Shown here: piece after piece, positions 8,856 to 18,585 of the stretch
How positions within the stretch are numbered: the stretch's first letter is position 1
Layout: the number at the start of each line of letters is the position of its first letter
Translations under genes and position numbers: made by a program
Origin: Burkholderia sp.
Lineage (GTDB): Bacteria; Pseudomonadota; Gammaproteobacteria; Burkholderiales; Burkholderiaceae
NCBI GenBank assembly: GCA_031253835.1
Contig: JAIRVP010000002.1
Span: 1-64,000 of the forward strand
Reading direction: 5' to 3'
DNA length: 64,000 nucleotides
Notes under the pieces: model-generated
The model's input: the letters and a program-made list of their open reading frames with translations, nothing else
Databases searched by the model: none
What the model was told of the DNA's origin: nothing

Positions 8856-9374
8856 ATGGCAAAGATGCAAGCGAAAGTTCAGGCTGACGAGCGCGACGAC
8901 GGCCTTCGTGAAAAGATGATTTCGGTCAATCGCGTGACCAAGGTCGTGAAGGGTGGCCGTATTCTCGGCTTCGCCGCACTGACCGTGGTTGGCGACGGTG
9001 ATGGCCGCATCGGTATGGGCAAGGGCAAGGCGAAGGAAGTGCCGGTCGCTGTCCAGAAGGCAATGGAACAAGCTCGCCGCAACATGTTCAAGGTGCCGCT
9101 CAAGAACGGCACGCTGCAACACGAAGTGCACGGCAAGCACGGCGCATCCGCTGTCCTCCTCGCTCCGGCGAAGGCAGGTACGGGCGTGATCGCCGGCGGC
9201 CCGATGCGCGCAGTGTTCGACGTGATGGGCGTTCAGAACGTCGTGGCGAAGAGCCACGGTTCGACGAACCCGTACAACCTCGTTCGCGCCACGCTGGACG
9301 GCCTGCGCAAGCAGTCCACCCCGGCAGACATCGCGGCGAAGCGCGGCAAGTCCGTCGAAGATATTTTGGGCTAA
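8856..9374 (+). CDS. rpsE: 30S ribosomal protein S5
   Basis: 172 residues. The double-stranded RNA-binding-like N-terminal domain ([19 protein letters not shown]) and the [15 protein letters not shown] segment are clear. S5 shapes the mRNA entry and decoding fidelity, and spectinomycin resistance maps here in other bacteria. AAGGAAGGA lies 8 bases before the start. Confidence 0.97.
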   Translation: MAKMQAKVQADERDDGLREKMISVNRVTKVVKGGRILGFAALTVVGDGDGRIGMGKGKAKEVPVAVQKAMEQARRNMFKVPLKNGTLQHEVHGKHGASAVLLAPAKAGTGVIAGGPMRAVFDVMGVQNVVAKSHGSTNPYNLVRATLDGLRKQSTPADIAAKRGKSVEDILG

Positions 9375-9389
9375 GCCCGGGTGGTCACC

Positions 9390-9572
9390 ATGTCTGAAAA
9401 AACTGTCAAGGTTCAGCTCGTCAAGAGCCTGATCGGGACCCGCGAAACGCACCGCGCAACCGTGCGTGGCCTGGGCCTGCGCCGACTCAATTCGGTCAGC
9501 GAGCTGCAGGACACGCCGGCGGTCCGCGGCATGATCAACAAGGTTTCGTACCTCGTTAAGGTCATCGCGTAA
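9390..9572 (+). CDS. rpmD: 50S ribosomal protein L30
   Basis: 60 residues from ATG 9390 ([14 protein letters not shown]). A GTG at 9381 would add three residues, but 60 is the family length. The GLGLRRLNS motif is typical of L30. It lies between rpsE and rplO as in most proteobacteria. Confidence 0.95.
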   Translation: MSEKTVKVQLVKSLIGTRETHRATVRGLGLRRLNSVSELQDTPAVRGMINKVSYLVKVIA

Positions 9573-9598
9573 GCGGCCCTACGGATCAAGGAGTTGAT

Positions 9599-10033
9599 AT
9601 GGAATTGAATAACCTGAAGCCGGCCGCTGGCGCCAAGCACGCCAAGCGTCGCGTCGGTCGTGGCATCGGTTCGGGCCTCGGCAAGACGGCTGGCCGTGGT
9701 CACAAGGGTCAGAAATCGCGTTCGGGCGGCTTCCACAAAGTCGGTTTCGAAGGCGGTCAGATGCCGCTGCAACGTCGTCTGCCGAAGCGCGGCTTCACGT
9801 CGCTGACGAAGGAATTCGTCGGTGAAGTGCGCCTGGGCGACCTCGAGAAGCTGCCGGTCGACGAGATCGATCTGCTCGCACTGAAGCAAGCCGGCCTGGT
9901 CGGCGAGCTGACGAAGAGCGCAAAGATCATCGCGACGGGCGAACTGAAGCGCAAGATCGTCGTGAAGGGTCTCGGTGCCACCAAGGGTGCGCGCGCTGCG
10001 ATCGAAGCGGCTGGCGGTTCGTTCGCCGAGTGA
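9599..10033 (+). CDS. rplO: 50S ribosomal protein L15
   Basis: 144 residues with the Gly/Arg-rich N-terminal extension ([21 protein letters not shown]) that threads into 23S rRNA, followed by the globular domain. AAGGAG is 6 bases before the ATG. The stop codon is part of a hairpin (10031-10052) ahead of secY. Confidence 0.97.
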   Translation: MELNNLKPAAGAKHAKRRVGRGIGSGLGKTAGRGHKGQKSRSGGFHKVGFEGGQMPLQRRLPKRGFTSLTKEFVGEVRLGDLEKLPVDEIDLLALKQAGLVGELTKSAKIIATGELKRKIVVKGLGATKGARAAIEAAGGSFAE

Positions 10034-10052
10034 CACGCGTAGCGCGTCGTCA
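10031..10052 (+). other. hairpin between rplO and secY
   Basis: TGACACGCG pairs with CGCGT and GTCA (one bulged C) around a TAG loop. It includes the rplO stop and lies 12 bases before the GGAGAAGG that serves the TTG start of secY. It could tune read-through or secY translation; only the pairing is observed. Confidence 0.4.
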
Positions 10053-10075
10053 CTTGCATTCATCGGAGAAGGTAC

Positions 10076-11425
10076 TTGGCTAACAGCCCGAGTCTTGCAA
10101 AACCCGGTCGAAGCACGGCGAAATTCGGCGATCTGCGTCGGCGAGCGATGTTCCTGCTCCTGGCGCTGATCGTCTATCGCATCGGCGCGCACATTCCCGT
10201 GCCGGGCATCGATCCGGATCAACTGGCTAAGCTGTTCCAGAGCCAGGCGGGCGGCATCCTGGGCATGTTCAACATGTTCTCGGGTGGCGCGCTTTCCCGC
10301 TTCACGATCTTTGCGCTGGGGATCATGCCGTACATCTCGGCGTCGATCATCATGCAGTTGCTGGCGATCGTCTCGCCGCAGCTCGAGGCGCTGAAGAAGG
10401 AAGGGCAGGCAGGGCAACGGAAGATCACGCAGTACACGCGGTATTTCACTGTGGTGCTCGCGACCTTCCAGGCGTTCGGTATCGCGGCTGCGCTGGAAAA
10501 CCAGCCGGGCCTCGTCACCGATCCCGGCATGCTGTTCCGTCTGACGACGGTCGTGACGCTGGTTACCGGCACGATGTTCCTGATGTGGCTCGGCGAGCAG
10601 ATTACCGAGCGTGGTCTGGGCAACGGTATCTCGATCATCATCTTCGGCGGGATCGCAGCAGGGTTCCCGAATGCCGTGGGTGGGTTGTTCGAGCTGGTGC
10701 GTACGGGTTCGATGAGCATCATTTCGGCGATCATCATCGTCGTCCTGATTGCCGCGGTGACTTACCTGGTCGTGTTCATCGAACGCGGTCAGCGCAAGAT
10801 CCTCGTGAACTACGCGAAACGCCAGGTCGGCAACAAGATCTACGGTGGGCAGTCGTCGCATCTGCCGCTGAAGTTGAACATGTCGGGCGTGATTCCGCCG
10901 ATCTTTGCATCGTCGATCATTCTGTTCCCGGCAACGATTCTCGGCTGGTTCAGTACCGGTCAGCCGACGGGAAGCTGGATTTCCAATACGTTGCATAACG
11001 TAGCGGAAGCGCTGAAGCCGGGCCAGCCGGTCTATGTGCTGCTGTACACGCTGGCGATCGTGTTTTTCTGCTTCTTCTACACCGCACTGGTGTTCAACAG
11101 CAGGGAAACCGCGGACAACCTGAAGAAGAGCGGCGCGTTTGTTCCGGGCATCCGTCCGGGCGATCAGACCGCGCGATATATCGACCGCATCCTCACGCGT
11201 CTGACGCTGGCCGGTGCGATCTACATCGTCTTCGTGTGTCTGCTGCCGGAATTTCTGGTGCTGCGCTGGAACGTGCCGTTTTATTTTGGTGGAACGTCGC
11301 TGCTGATCATTGTCGTCGTCACGATGGACTTTATGGCGCAGGTGCAGTCGTACGTTATGTCGCAACAGTATGAGTCACTGCTCAAGAAGGCAAACTTCAA
11401 GGGCGGCAACATCCCGATGCGTTAA
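10076..11425 (+). CDS. secY: protein translocase subunit SecY (TTG start)
   Basis: 449 residues forming the ten-helix channel of the Sec translocon in the inner membrane. Recognisable parts are the first helix after [20 protein letters not shown], the plug region, and loops [20 protein letters not shown] and the C-terminal RTGGLN-like VKKANFKGG. The start is TTG at 10076, fixed by GGAGAAGG 4-11 bases upstream and by the family start [13 protein letters not shown]; no ATG lies close by in frame. Rare TTG initiation probably lowers its yield relative to the ribosomal proteins of the same transcript (inference). Confidence 0.96.
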   Translation: MANSPSLAKPGRSTAKFGDLRRRAMFLLLALIVYRIGAHIPVPGIDPDQLAKLFQSQAGGILGMFNMFSGGALSRFTIFALGIMPYISASIIMQLLAIVSPQLEALKKEGQAGQRKITQYTRYFTVVLATFQAFGIAAALENQPGLVTDPGMLFRLTTVVTLVTGTMFLMWLGEQITERGLGNGISIIIFGGIAAGFPNAVGGLFELVRTGSMSIISAIIIVVLIAAVTYLVVFIERGQRKILVNYAKRQVGNKIYGGQSSHLPLKLNMSGVIPPIFASSIILFPATILGWFSTGQPTGSWISNTLHNVAEALKPGQPVYVLLYTLAIVFFCFFYTALVFNSRETADNLKKSGAFVPGIRPGDQTARYIDRILTRLTLAGAIYIVFVCLLPEFLVLRWNVPFYFGGTSLLIIVVVTMDFMAQVQSYVMSQQYESLLKKANFKGGNIPMR

Positions 11426-11430
11426 GGACT

Positions 11431-11649
11431 ATGGCCAAAGACGATGTAATCCAGATGCAGGGCGAGGTGATTGAAAACCTCCCGAATGCGACCTTCCGTG
11501 TGAAGCTGGAAAACGGCCATGTCGTTTTGGGACATATTTCCGGAAAGATGCGGATGCACTACATCCGCATCCTGCCGGGCGACAAGGTGACGGTTGAGTT
11601 GACGCCTTACGATCTGTCTCGTGCGCGGATCGTGTTCCGGGCGAAGTGA
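11431..11649 (+). CDS. infA: translation initiation factor IF-1
   Basis: 72 residues, the full IF-1 S1/OB domain, starting [13 protein letters not shown] with [17 protein letters not shown] in the middle. IF-1 blocks the ribosomal A site during initiation. It follows secY after five bases and precedes rpmJ, the usual beta-proteobacterial placement. Confidence 0.96.
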   Translation: MAKDDVIQMQGEVIENLPNATFRVKLENGHVVLGHISGKMRMHYIRILPGDKVTVELTPYDLSRARIVFRAK

Positions 11650-11669
11650 TTTGAAAAAAGGGTATTATC

Positions 11670-11786
11670 ATGAAAGTGATGGCATCGGTTAAGCGCATTT
11701 GCCGCAATTGCAAGATCATCAAGCGCAAAGGCGTCGTTCGCGTGATCTGCAGCTCGGATCCGCGCCACAAGCAGCGCCAAGGCTGA
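11670..11786 (+). CDS. rpmJ: 50S ribosomal protein L36, zinc-binding form
   Basis: A 38-residue frame, [18 protein letters not shown] and onward, ending DPRHKQRQG. The Cys-x2-Cys, later Cys and final His form the zinc ribbon of the C+ type L36. It follows infA after 20 bases and precedes rpsM by 38. L36 is the last protein added to the large subunit. Confidence 0.95.
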
Positions 11787-11824
11787 CCGCGCGTTTGTTT
11801 GCGCTTTTTGTTTGAGGAAAAACA

Positions 11825-12190
11825 ATGGCTCGTATCGCAGGGGTTAACATCCCGAATCACCAGCACACCGAGATTGGCCTGACGGCTATCTTTGGTGTCG
11901 GCCGCACCCGTTCGCGCAGCATCTGCGTGGCAGCTGGCGTCGATTTTTCGAAGAAGGTCAAGGATCTGACCGACGCAGACCTGGAAAAGCTGCGTGAAGA
12001 AGTGGGCAAGTTTGTCGTCGAAGGCGATCTGCGCCGTGAAGTGACGATGAACATCAAGCGCCTGATGGACCTCGGTTGCTACCGTGGCGTCCGTCATCGC
12101 AAGGGCCTGCCGATGCGCGGTCAGCGTACGCGTACGAACGCACGTACCCGTAAGGGTCCGCGTCGTGCAGCGCAAGCGCTGAAGAAGTAA
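11825..12190 (+). CDS. rpsM: 30S ribosomal protein S13
   Basis: 121 residues beginning [19 protein letters not shown] with the C-terminal basic tail [18 protein letters not shown]13 contacts P-site tRNA and bridges the subunits. GAGGAAAAA precedes the start. First gene of the alpha block proper. Confidence 0.97.
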   Translation: MARIAGVNIPNHQHTEIGLTAIFGVGRTRSRSICVAAGVDFSKKVKDLTDADLEKLREEVGKFVVEGDLRREVTMNIKRLMDLGCYRGVRHRKGLPMRGQRTRTNARTRKGPRRAAQALKK

Positions 12191-12218
12191 GCGGAACTGA
12201 CAGTTACAGGAAAACGTA

Positions 12219-12620
12219 ATGGCTAAGGCTTCGAATACCGCGGCGCAACGCGTTCGCAAAAAGGTTAAGAAGAACGTCGCTGAAGGCGTGGTTCACGTTC
12301 ACGCGTCGTTCAACAACACGATCATCACGATCACCGATCGCCAAGGCAACGCGCTGGCATGGGCGACGTCGGGCGGTCAGGGCTTCAAGGGCTCGCGCAA
12401 ATCGACGCCGTTCGCTGCCCAGGTCGCAGCCGAGTCGGCTGGCCGCGTCGCGATGGAATACGGTGTGAAGAATCTGGAAGTGCGGATCAAGGGCCCGGGC
12501 CCGGGTCGTGAGTCGGCAGTGCGCGCACTGCACGGCCTCGGCATCAAGATCACCGCGATTTCGGACGTCACCCCGATTCCGCACAACGGCTGCCGTCCGC
12601 CGAAGCGTCGTCGTATCTAA
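12219..12620 (+). CDS. rpsK: 30S ribosomal protein S11
   Basis: 133 residues, with [19 protein letters not shown] in the N-terminal third and the C-terminal [15 protein letters not shown] signature. It forms part of the platform near the mRNA exit. A terminator-like hairpin follows 31 bases after the stop. Confidence 0.97.
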
Positions 12621-12651
12621 GGATGTGCTGGCACGTTCGTGCTAGCGCATT

Positions 12652-12689
12652 GCCTGTCGCCGCTCAGCGTCGACGGGCGTTGCTTTTTT
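12652..12689 (+). terminator. terminator-like hairpin between rpsK and rpsD
   Basis: GCCTGTCGCCGC (12652-12663) pairs at 11 of 12 positions with GCGTCGACGGGC (12667-12678) around TCA, and a run of six T follows at 12684-12689. It lies inside the alpha operon, so it may act as a partial terminator setting the ratio of S13/S11 to S4 and RNA polymerase alpha. Confidence 0.6.
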
Positions 12690-12730
12690 GATTGACTAAG
12701 CCCACCGTTCGCCCCAAAGGGAGCGGACTA

Positions 12731-12750
12731 GCGCGGATTTCGATCCGCGT
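12731..12750 (+). promoter_or_regulatory. hairpin with TTCG loop upstream of rpsD
   Basis: CGCGGAT (12732-12738) and ATCCGCG (12743-12749) pair perfectly around TTCG, with an added G-T pair outside. UUCG loops are unusually stable in RNA. It ends 12 bases before the rpsD ribosome binding site AAAGGA (12762-12767). S4, the product of rpsD, is the alpha-operon repressor in E. coli, so a control role is plausible but not shown. Confidence 0.5.
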
Positions 12751-12774
12751 GACTGATTGATAAAGGAATGCAAA

Positions 12775-13398
12775 GTGGCACGTTATATCGGCCCCAAAGC
12801 CAAGCTGTCCCGCCGTGAAGGCACCGACCTGTTCCTGAAGAGCGCACGCCGCTCGCTCGCCGACAAGTGCAAGCTCGACAGCAAGCCGGGTCAGCACGGC
12901 CGCACCTCGGGCGCACGTACGTCCGACTACGGTACGCAGCTGCGTGAAAAGCAGAAGGTCAAGCGCATCTACGGCGTGCTGGAACGTCAGTTCCGTCGTT
13001 ACTTCGCCGAAGCCGACCGCCGCAAGGGCAACACGGGTGAAAACCTGCTGCAACTGCTCGAGTCGCGCCTCGACAACGTCGTGTATCGCATGGGCTTCGG
13101 CTCGACGCGCGCTGAAGCGCGTCAGCTGGTGAGCCACAAGTCGATCACCGTGAACGGCGTCGTCGCAAACGTCCCGTCGCAGCAAGTGAAGGCAGGTGAC
13201 GTCGTCGCGATCCGCGAAAAGGCGAAGAAGCAAGCGCGTATCGTCGAAGCGCTGTCGCTGGCCGAGCAAGGCGGCATGCCGAGCTGGGTTGCAGTCGATG
13301 CGAAGAAGTTCGAAGGCACGTTCAAGCAAATGCCGGAACGCGTCGAGATCGCAGGCGACATCAACGAAAGCCTGATCGTCGAATTGTATTCGCGTTAA
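12775..13398 (+). CDS. rpsD: 30S ribosomal protein S4 (GTG start)
   Basis: 207 residues from GTG 12775, with AAAGGA 7 bases upstream; [15 protein letters not shown] is the S4 N-terminus. The S4 RNA-binding domain is in the middle ([14 protein letters not shown], then [16 protein letters not shown]). S4 nucleates 30S assembly and in E. coli represses the alpha operon. It is bounded by terminator-like hairpins on both sides. Confidence 0.96.
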   Translation: MARYIGPKAKLSRREGTDLFLKSARRSLADKCKLDSKPGQHGRTSGARTSDYGTQLREKQKVKRIYGVLERQFRRYFAEADRRKGNTGENLLQLLESRLDNVVYRMGFGSTRAEARQLVSHKSITVNGVVANVPSQQVKAGDVVAIREKAKKQARIVEALSLAEQGGMPSWVAVDAKKFEGTFKQMPERVEIAGDINESLIVELYSR

Positions 13399-13409
13399 TC
13401 CGATTGACG

Positions 13410-13461
13410 GCCGAGGTACCCCGATTGCGTTGCGCAAGGAGGGGCCTCGGCTGTTTATTTT
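13410..13461 (+). terminator. terminator-like hairpin between rpsD and rpoA
   Basis: GCCGAGG (13410-13416) and CCTCGGC (13445-13451), extended by CCCC with GGGG, enclose a loop that can itself pair (TTGCG with CGCAA). TGTTTATTTT follows. The rpoA start is only 61 bases further on, so any termination must be partial. Confidence 0.6.
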
Positions 13462-13522
13462 CTGGTTGTTACCGGTCAGCCTTATCGGTGTAACGAGCCG
13501 AGGGTATTGAAAAGGAAAGCCC

Positions 13523-14500
13523 ATGCAAACCAGTTTGCTGAAACCCAAGATCATCGCCGTGGAATCGCTGGGCGAGAACCACGCGAGGGTGGTCATGGAA
13601 CCGTTCGAACGCGGTTACGGCCATACCTTGGGCAATGCGCTTCGCCGCGTGCTGCTGTCGTCTATGGTTGGCTACGCGCCGACCGAAGTCACGATCGCAG
13701 GCGTGGTGCACGAGTACTCGACGCTGGATGGCGTGCAGGAAGACGTGGTCAACCTGCTGCTGAACCTGAAGGGTGTGGTGTTCAAGCTGCATAACCGTGA
13801 CGAAGTGACGGTTACGCTGCGCAAGGAAGGTGAAGGCGTCGTCACGGCCGGCGATATCGAGCTGGCCCACGATTGCGAAGTCATCAACCCGAATCACGTG
13901 ATTGCGCACCTGTCGAAGGGCGGCAAGCTCGACGTTCAGATCAAGATCGAAAAGGGTCGCGGCTATGTGCCCGGCAACGTCCGTCGCTACGGCGAAGACA
14001 CGGCCAAGATCATCGGCCGCATCGTCCTCGACGCATCGTTCTCGCCGGTTCGCCGCGTGAGCTACGCTGTTGAAAGCGCACGTGTCGAGCAGCGTACCGA
14101 CCTCGACAAGCTCGTGATGAACATCGAGACGAGCGGTGTGATCACGCCGGAAGAAGCGATCCGTCAATCGGCCCGCATCCTGGTCGACCAGCTGTCCGTG
14201 TTCGCGGCGCTGGAAGGCACGGAAACGGCTGCCGAAGCACCGTCGCGTGCTCCGCAGATCGACCCGATCCTGCTGCGCCCGGTGGACGATCTCGAGCTGA
14301 CGGTTCGTTCGGCGAACTGCCTGAAGGCCGAGAACATCTACTACATCGGCGACCTGATCCAGCGCACGGAAAACGAGCTGCTGAAGACGCCGAACCTCGG
14401 TCGCAAGTCGCTCAACGAGATCAAGGAAGTGCTCGCTTCGCGCGGTCTCACGCTGGGCATGAAGCTCGAGAACTGGCCGCCGGCTGGTCTCGACAAGTAA
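13523..14500 (+). CDS. rpoA: RNA polymerase subunit alpha
   Basis: 325 residues. The N-terminal dimerisation domain has [19 protein letters not shown] near residue 20. The flexible linker lies near residues 232-245, and the C-terminal domain contains [18 protein letters not shown] and [13 protein letters not shown], the surface that binds UP elements and activators. AAAGGAAA precedes the start. A 14-bp perfect terminator follows directly. Confidence 0.97.
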
Positions 14501-14524
14501 GCCCGGTTGTTGCTGTAGTTGGCA

Positions 14525-14565
14525 AAGATGCGGATTTTCCTTTAAAATCCGCATCTTGCTTTTTT
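14525..14565 (+). terminator. rho-independent terminator after rpoA
   Basis: AAGATGCGGATTTT (14525-14538) pairs perfectly over 14 bases with AAAATCCGCATCTT (14544-14557) around CCTTT, and six T follow after GC (14560-14565). This is a textbook terminator, yet rplQ begins 71 bases later with no obvious promoter of its own. Confidence 0.8.
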
Positions 14566-14636
14566 CGCTACCGGCCCGTGCACCTTCGAGGTGCGATAGA
14601 AGAGCTGGATCAAAACTTTGAATCAAGGAAACTGAA

Positions 14637-15032
14637 ATGCGCCATCGTCATGGTCTGCGGAAACTGAACCGCACGAGCAGCCACCGTCTGGCTATGCTCC
14701 GTAACATGTCCAACTCGCTGATCGAGCACGAAGTCATCAAGACGACGCTGCCGAAGGCGAAGGAACTCCGTAAAGTCGTCGAGCCGCTGATCACGCTCGG
14801 CAAGAAGCCGTCGCTGGCAAACCGTCGCCTGGCGTTCAACCGCCTGCGCGATCGTGACTCGGTCGCGAAGCTGTTCGACGTCCTCGGTCCGCGTTTCGCG
14901 AACCGTCCGGGCGGCTACCTGCGCGTGCTGAAGTTCGGCTTCCGCGTGGGCGACAACGCACCGATGGCACTGGTCGAACTGCTCGACCGTCCGGAAGTCG
15001 ACGAAACGGAAAACGTGCAAGAAGCTGAATAA
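14637..15032 (+). CDS. rplQ: 50S ribosomal protein L17
   Basis: 131 residues starting [17 protein letters not shown], the invariant L17 start, with AAGGAAA upstream. It sits near the tunnel exit. It must be transcribed by read-through of the rpoA terminator or from a promoter in 14566-14620 that was not recognised. Confidence 0.97.
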   Translation: MRHRHGLRKLNRTSSHRLAMLRNMSNSLIEHEVIKTTLPKAKELRKVVEPLITLGKKPSLANRRLAFNRLRDRDSVAKLFDVLGPRFANRPGGYLRVLKFGFRVGDNAPMALVELLDRPEVDETENVQEAE

Positions 15033-15056
15033 GCTTCCGGTACGCTGCAGTATCTG

Positions 15057-15092
15057 AAAAGGGCCGAGCGATTGCTTGGCCCTTTTTGTTTT
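15057..15092 (+). terminator. terminator of the ribosomal protein operon
   Basis: AAAAGGGCC (15057-15065) and GGCCCTTTT (15078-15086) form a 9-bp stem; the loop can add AGC with GCT. TTTTTGTTTT follows. This ends the alpha block. Confidence 0.85.
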
Positions 15093-15233
15093 CGAGATGC
15101 CGGCTGCGATCGATTGTCGCAGGCCGGCGCCGGCAGCATTGCGCGGGCTGCGCTACGATACGGGCAGCCGGCGTGATCCGAGGATAGGCAATCCACGCCG
15201 GCAGGAGCCGCTAGACCAGCCAGGAGGGCGCGG

Positions 15234-15560
15234 ATGATCGTGGTGCTGATGCTGACGACGGTGCCCGATGCGGCGACGGCCACGGCGCTGTCCGACGGCG
15301 CGCTCGCCGCGCGGCTGGCCGCGTGCGTGTCGGAGCTCGGTGCGATCAAGTCGCGCTATCACTGGCAGGGCAAGGTCGAAACGGCCGACGAGATCCAGTT
15401 GCTGTTCAAGACGAGCCCCGTGCGGGCGCTCGAACTGGAGCGATTTATTCTCGCGCATCATCCCTACGAGACGCCCGAAATCGTCTCGTGGCAGACGACG
15501 GCATCGGCCGCGTACGGCCAGTGGGTGACCAGCGAAACTCAACGTCTATTTCATGTTTAA
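15234..15560 (+). CDS. cutA: divalent cation tolerance protein CutA
   Basis: 108 residues, the size of CutA1 trimers. Key parts are LAACVSELGAIKSRYHWQGK, where the family has the conserved Cys and W-x-G-K, and the C-terminal HPYETPEIVSW. The family is linked to metal tolerance and to DsbD-type proteins, though its exact role is unsettled. GGAGGG lies 7 bases before ATG. It overlaps dsbD by 8 bases, so the two are probably made together. Confidence 0.95.
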   Translation: MIVVLMLTTVPDAATATALSDGALAARLAACVSELGAIKSRYHWQGKVETADEIQLLFKTSPVRALELERFILAHHPYETPEIVSWQTTASAAYGQWVTSETQRLFHV

Positions 15561-17403
15561 CGGTATGGCGCTTTCCGTGCGCGTGCGCGCGCTGCGGTTC
15601 CTTGCAGTCCTGTTGTCGTTCGCGGTCCTGCTGGGCGGCCTGTCGGTCGCGCGCGCGGCCGACGATTTCCTCGATCCGTCGGTCGCGTTCAAGTTCAGCG
15701 CGAGCGAATCGCCGGGGCAGGTGGACGTCCGCTTCAAGGTCGCCAACGGCTACTACATGTACCGCGAGCGGTTCGCGTTCGCGGTGAAGAGCGGGCAGGC
15801 GACGCTCGGCGAGCCGCAATATCCGGCCGGCCACGTGAAGTTCGACCAGACGTTCCAGAAGAACGTCGAGACCTATCGTGACGAAGTCGTCATCCACGTG
15901 CCGGTGAAGCAGGCGGCCGGGCCGTTCGAGCTCGCGGTGACGTCGCAGGGGTGTGCCGACGAAGGGATCTGCTATCCGCCGGCCGAGCACGTCGTGAAGG
16001 TCGACGGTGCCGCGCTCGGCGCCGCATCGTCGTCCGGCGGCGACACGGCAGCCGCGGGCAGCTGGCTCGACAAGGTCACGAGCGCCGATTTCGCGCAGTC
16101 GCTGCTCGAAGGGCACGGTTTCTTCACGATCGTCGCACTGTATTTCGTCGCGGGCGTCGTGCTGAGCCTGCTGCCCTGCTCGTACCCGATGATTCCGATC
16201 GTGTCCGCGATCATCATCGGGCAGGGCACGCGCGCGACGCATGCACGCGGCTTCGCGCTGTCGCTGACCTACGTGGTCGGCATGGCGCTCGTCTACACGG
16301 TGCTCGGCATTGCCGCGGCGCTGGTCGGCCAGAGCCTCGGCGCGTGGCTGCAGAACCCGTGGGTGCTCGGCGCGTTCGGCGTGCTGCTGACCGCGTTCGC
16401 GGTGTCGCTGATCTCGGGCAAGGACCTCGCGTTGCCCGCACGCTGGCAGAACGGCGCAGCCGAAGCCTCGAGCACGCGCCAGGGCGGCCACTTCGTCGCG
16501 GTCGCGGCGATGGGCGCGTTGTCGGCGCTGGTGGTCGGTGCATGCATGACGGCGCCGCTGTTCGCCGTGCTCGCGTTCATTGCGCACACCGGCAATGCAC
16601 TGCTCGGCGGTGCGGCGCTGTTCGCGATGGGGCTGGGGCTCGGCGTGCCGCTGCTGGTCGTCGGCGTCGGTGCCGGGACGGTGCTGCCGCGCGCAGGCGC
16701 ATGGATGGACGGCGTGAAGGTGTTCTTCGGCATCGTGCTGCTCGCAGCCGCGCTGTGGATCGTGTGGCCGGTGCTGGCGGGCGGCCTGAAGATGGTGCTC
16801 GCCGCGTTGTGGCTGCTGATCGCGGCCGCGGCGCTCGGCCTGTTCACGCCGAATGCCGGCGCTGCGTCGATCTGGCGCCGTCTGGGCCGCGGCGTGGGCG
16901 CCGCGCTCGCGATCTGGGCCGCGACGCTGCTCGTCGGCCTGGCGGCCGGCTCGACGGATCCGGTGAAGCCGCTGGCCGTGCTGGCGGCACGCACGGTGGC
17001 GTCCGGCGGGGCGGCGACGGCCGGCGCGTCCGCCGTGCAGGACGGTCCCGCGTTTGCATCGGTGCGCTCCAGCGGCGAACTCGACACGCTGCTGAAGACG
17101 TCGGGCCAGCCCGTGATGCTCGACTTCTACGCCGACTGGTGCGTGAGCTGCAAGGAGATGGAGCATCTGACGTTCACCGACGCCCGTGTGCAGGCGCGCC
17201 TCGCGCAGCTCCACCTCGTGCGTGCGGACGTCACTGCGAACAACCCGGACGACCAGGCGCTGCTCAAGCGCTTCAACCTGTTCGGGCCGCCGGGCATCAT
17301 CTTCTTCGATCGCAGCGGCAACGAGATCGGCCGCGTGGTCGGTTATCAGGCGGCCGAGACGTTCCTGCGCAGCCTCGATCGCGCTGCGGTCCCGACGGTA
17401 TAG
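15553..17403 (+). CDS. dsbD: thiol:disulfide interchange protein DsbD
   Basis: 616 residues with the three DsbD parts. A signal sequence (to about residue 36, cleaved after ARA) leads to the periplasmic alpha domain with Cys134 and Cys140 (GCADEGICYPP). Eight membrane helices follow, with LLPCSYPMIP and VVGACMTAP carrying the two membrane Cys. The C-terminal thioredoxin-like domain has Cys530-Val-Ser-Cys533 (DWCVSCKEME). It passes electrons from cytoplasmic thioredoxin to periplasmic proteins, including cytochrome c assembly, which fits the genes downstream. Starts at 15553 or 15565 are both possible; neither has a good ribosome binding site. Confidence 0.95.
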   Translation: MFNGMALSVRVRALRFLAVLLSFAVLLGGLSVARAADDFLDPSVAFKFSASESPGQVDVRFKVANGYYMYRERFAFAVKSGQATLGEPQYPAGHVKFDQTFQKNVETYRDEVVIHVPVKQAAGPFELAVTSQGCADEGICYPPAEHVVKVDGAALGAASSSGGDTAAAGSWLDKVTSADFAQSLLEGHGFFTIVALYFVAGVVLSLLPCSYPMIPIVSAIIIGQGTRATHARGFALSLTYVVGMALVYTVLGIAAALVGQSLGAWLQNPWVLGAFGVLLTAFAVSLISGKDLALPARWQNGAAEASSTRQGGHFVAVAAMGALSALVVGACMTAPLFAVLAFIAHTGNALLGGAALFAMGLGLGVPLLVVGVGAGTVLPRAGAWMDGVKVFFGIVLLAAALWIVWPVLAGGLKMVLAALWLLIAAAALGLFTPNAGAASIWRRLGRGVGAALAIWAATLLVGLAAGSTDPVKPLAVLAARTVASGGAATAGASAVQDGPAFASVRSSGELDTLLKTSGQPVMLDFYADWCVSCKEMEHLTFTDARVQARLAQLHLVRADVTANNPDDQALLKRFNLFGPPGIIFFDRSGNEIGRVVGYQAAETFLRSLDRAAVPTV

Positions 17404-17445
17404 CCGAGGGGCGCCCGACGCGCCAACGGTCCCGGTCGACGGGCA

Positions 17446-17482
17446 AAAAAACGGCGGAACACCGAGGTGTCCCGCCGTTTTT
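17446..17482. terminator. two-way terminator between dsbD and hemB
   Basis: A long stem, ACGGCGG-A-ACACC against GGTGT-C-CCGCCGT, has an A run on its left and a T run on its right, so it can terminate both the plus-strand dsbD and the minus-strand hemB transcripts. Confidence 0.85.
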
Positions 17483-17504
17483 CGTTGGGCCTGCCGGCGC
17501 GCAA

Positions 17505-18536
<1,032 letters not shown>

Positions 18537-18573
18537 TTACGGAACCCTTAGGTGATTTTTGGGAGCGTTGGTA

Positions 18574-18579
18574 TATGAT
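18574..18579 (+). promoter_or_regulatory. -10 element for the hemB-engB small RNA
   Basis: TATGAT at 18574-18579 (5 of 6 match) with TGG just before TATATG gives an extended -10 look. The -35 (GTGATT, 18552-18557, spacer 16) is poor. GGAAC at 18541-18545 resembles a sigmaE -35, but no sigmaE -10 was found at the right distance. Confidence 0.45.
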
Positions 18580-18585
18580 AGCGAT

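Noticed and set aside
11784-11818. Possible terminator between rpmJ and rpsM (GCGC...GCGC then TTTTT)
   Set aside because: The stem is only four pairs, too weak to call.
15099-15128. GC-rich hairpin GCCGGCTGCGA...TCGCAG-G-CCGGC before cutA
   Set aside because: Pairs well, but has no T run and no clear relation to the cutA start; GC palindromes are frequent in this genome.
18541-18545. GGAAC as a sigmaE -35 for the small RNA
   Set aside because: No TCTGA or TCAAA-like -10 lies 15-17 bases downstream; the TATGAT sigma70-type -10 is the better reading.
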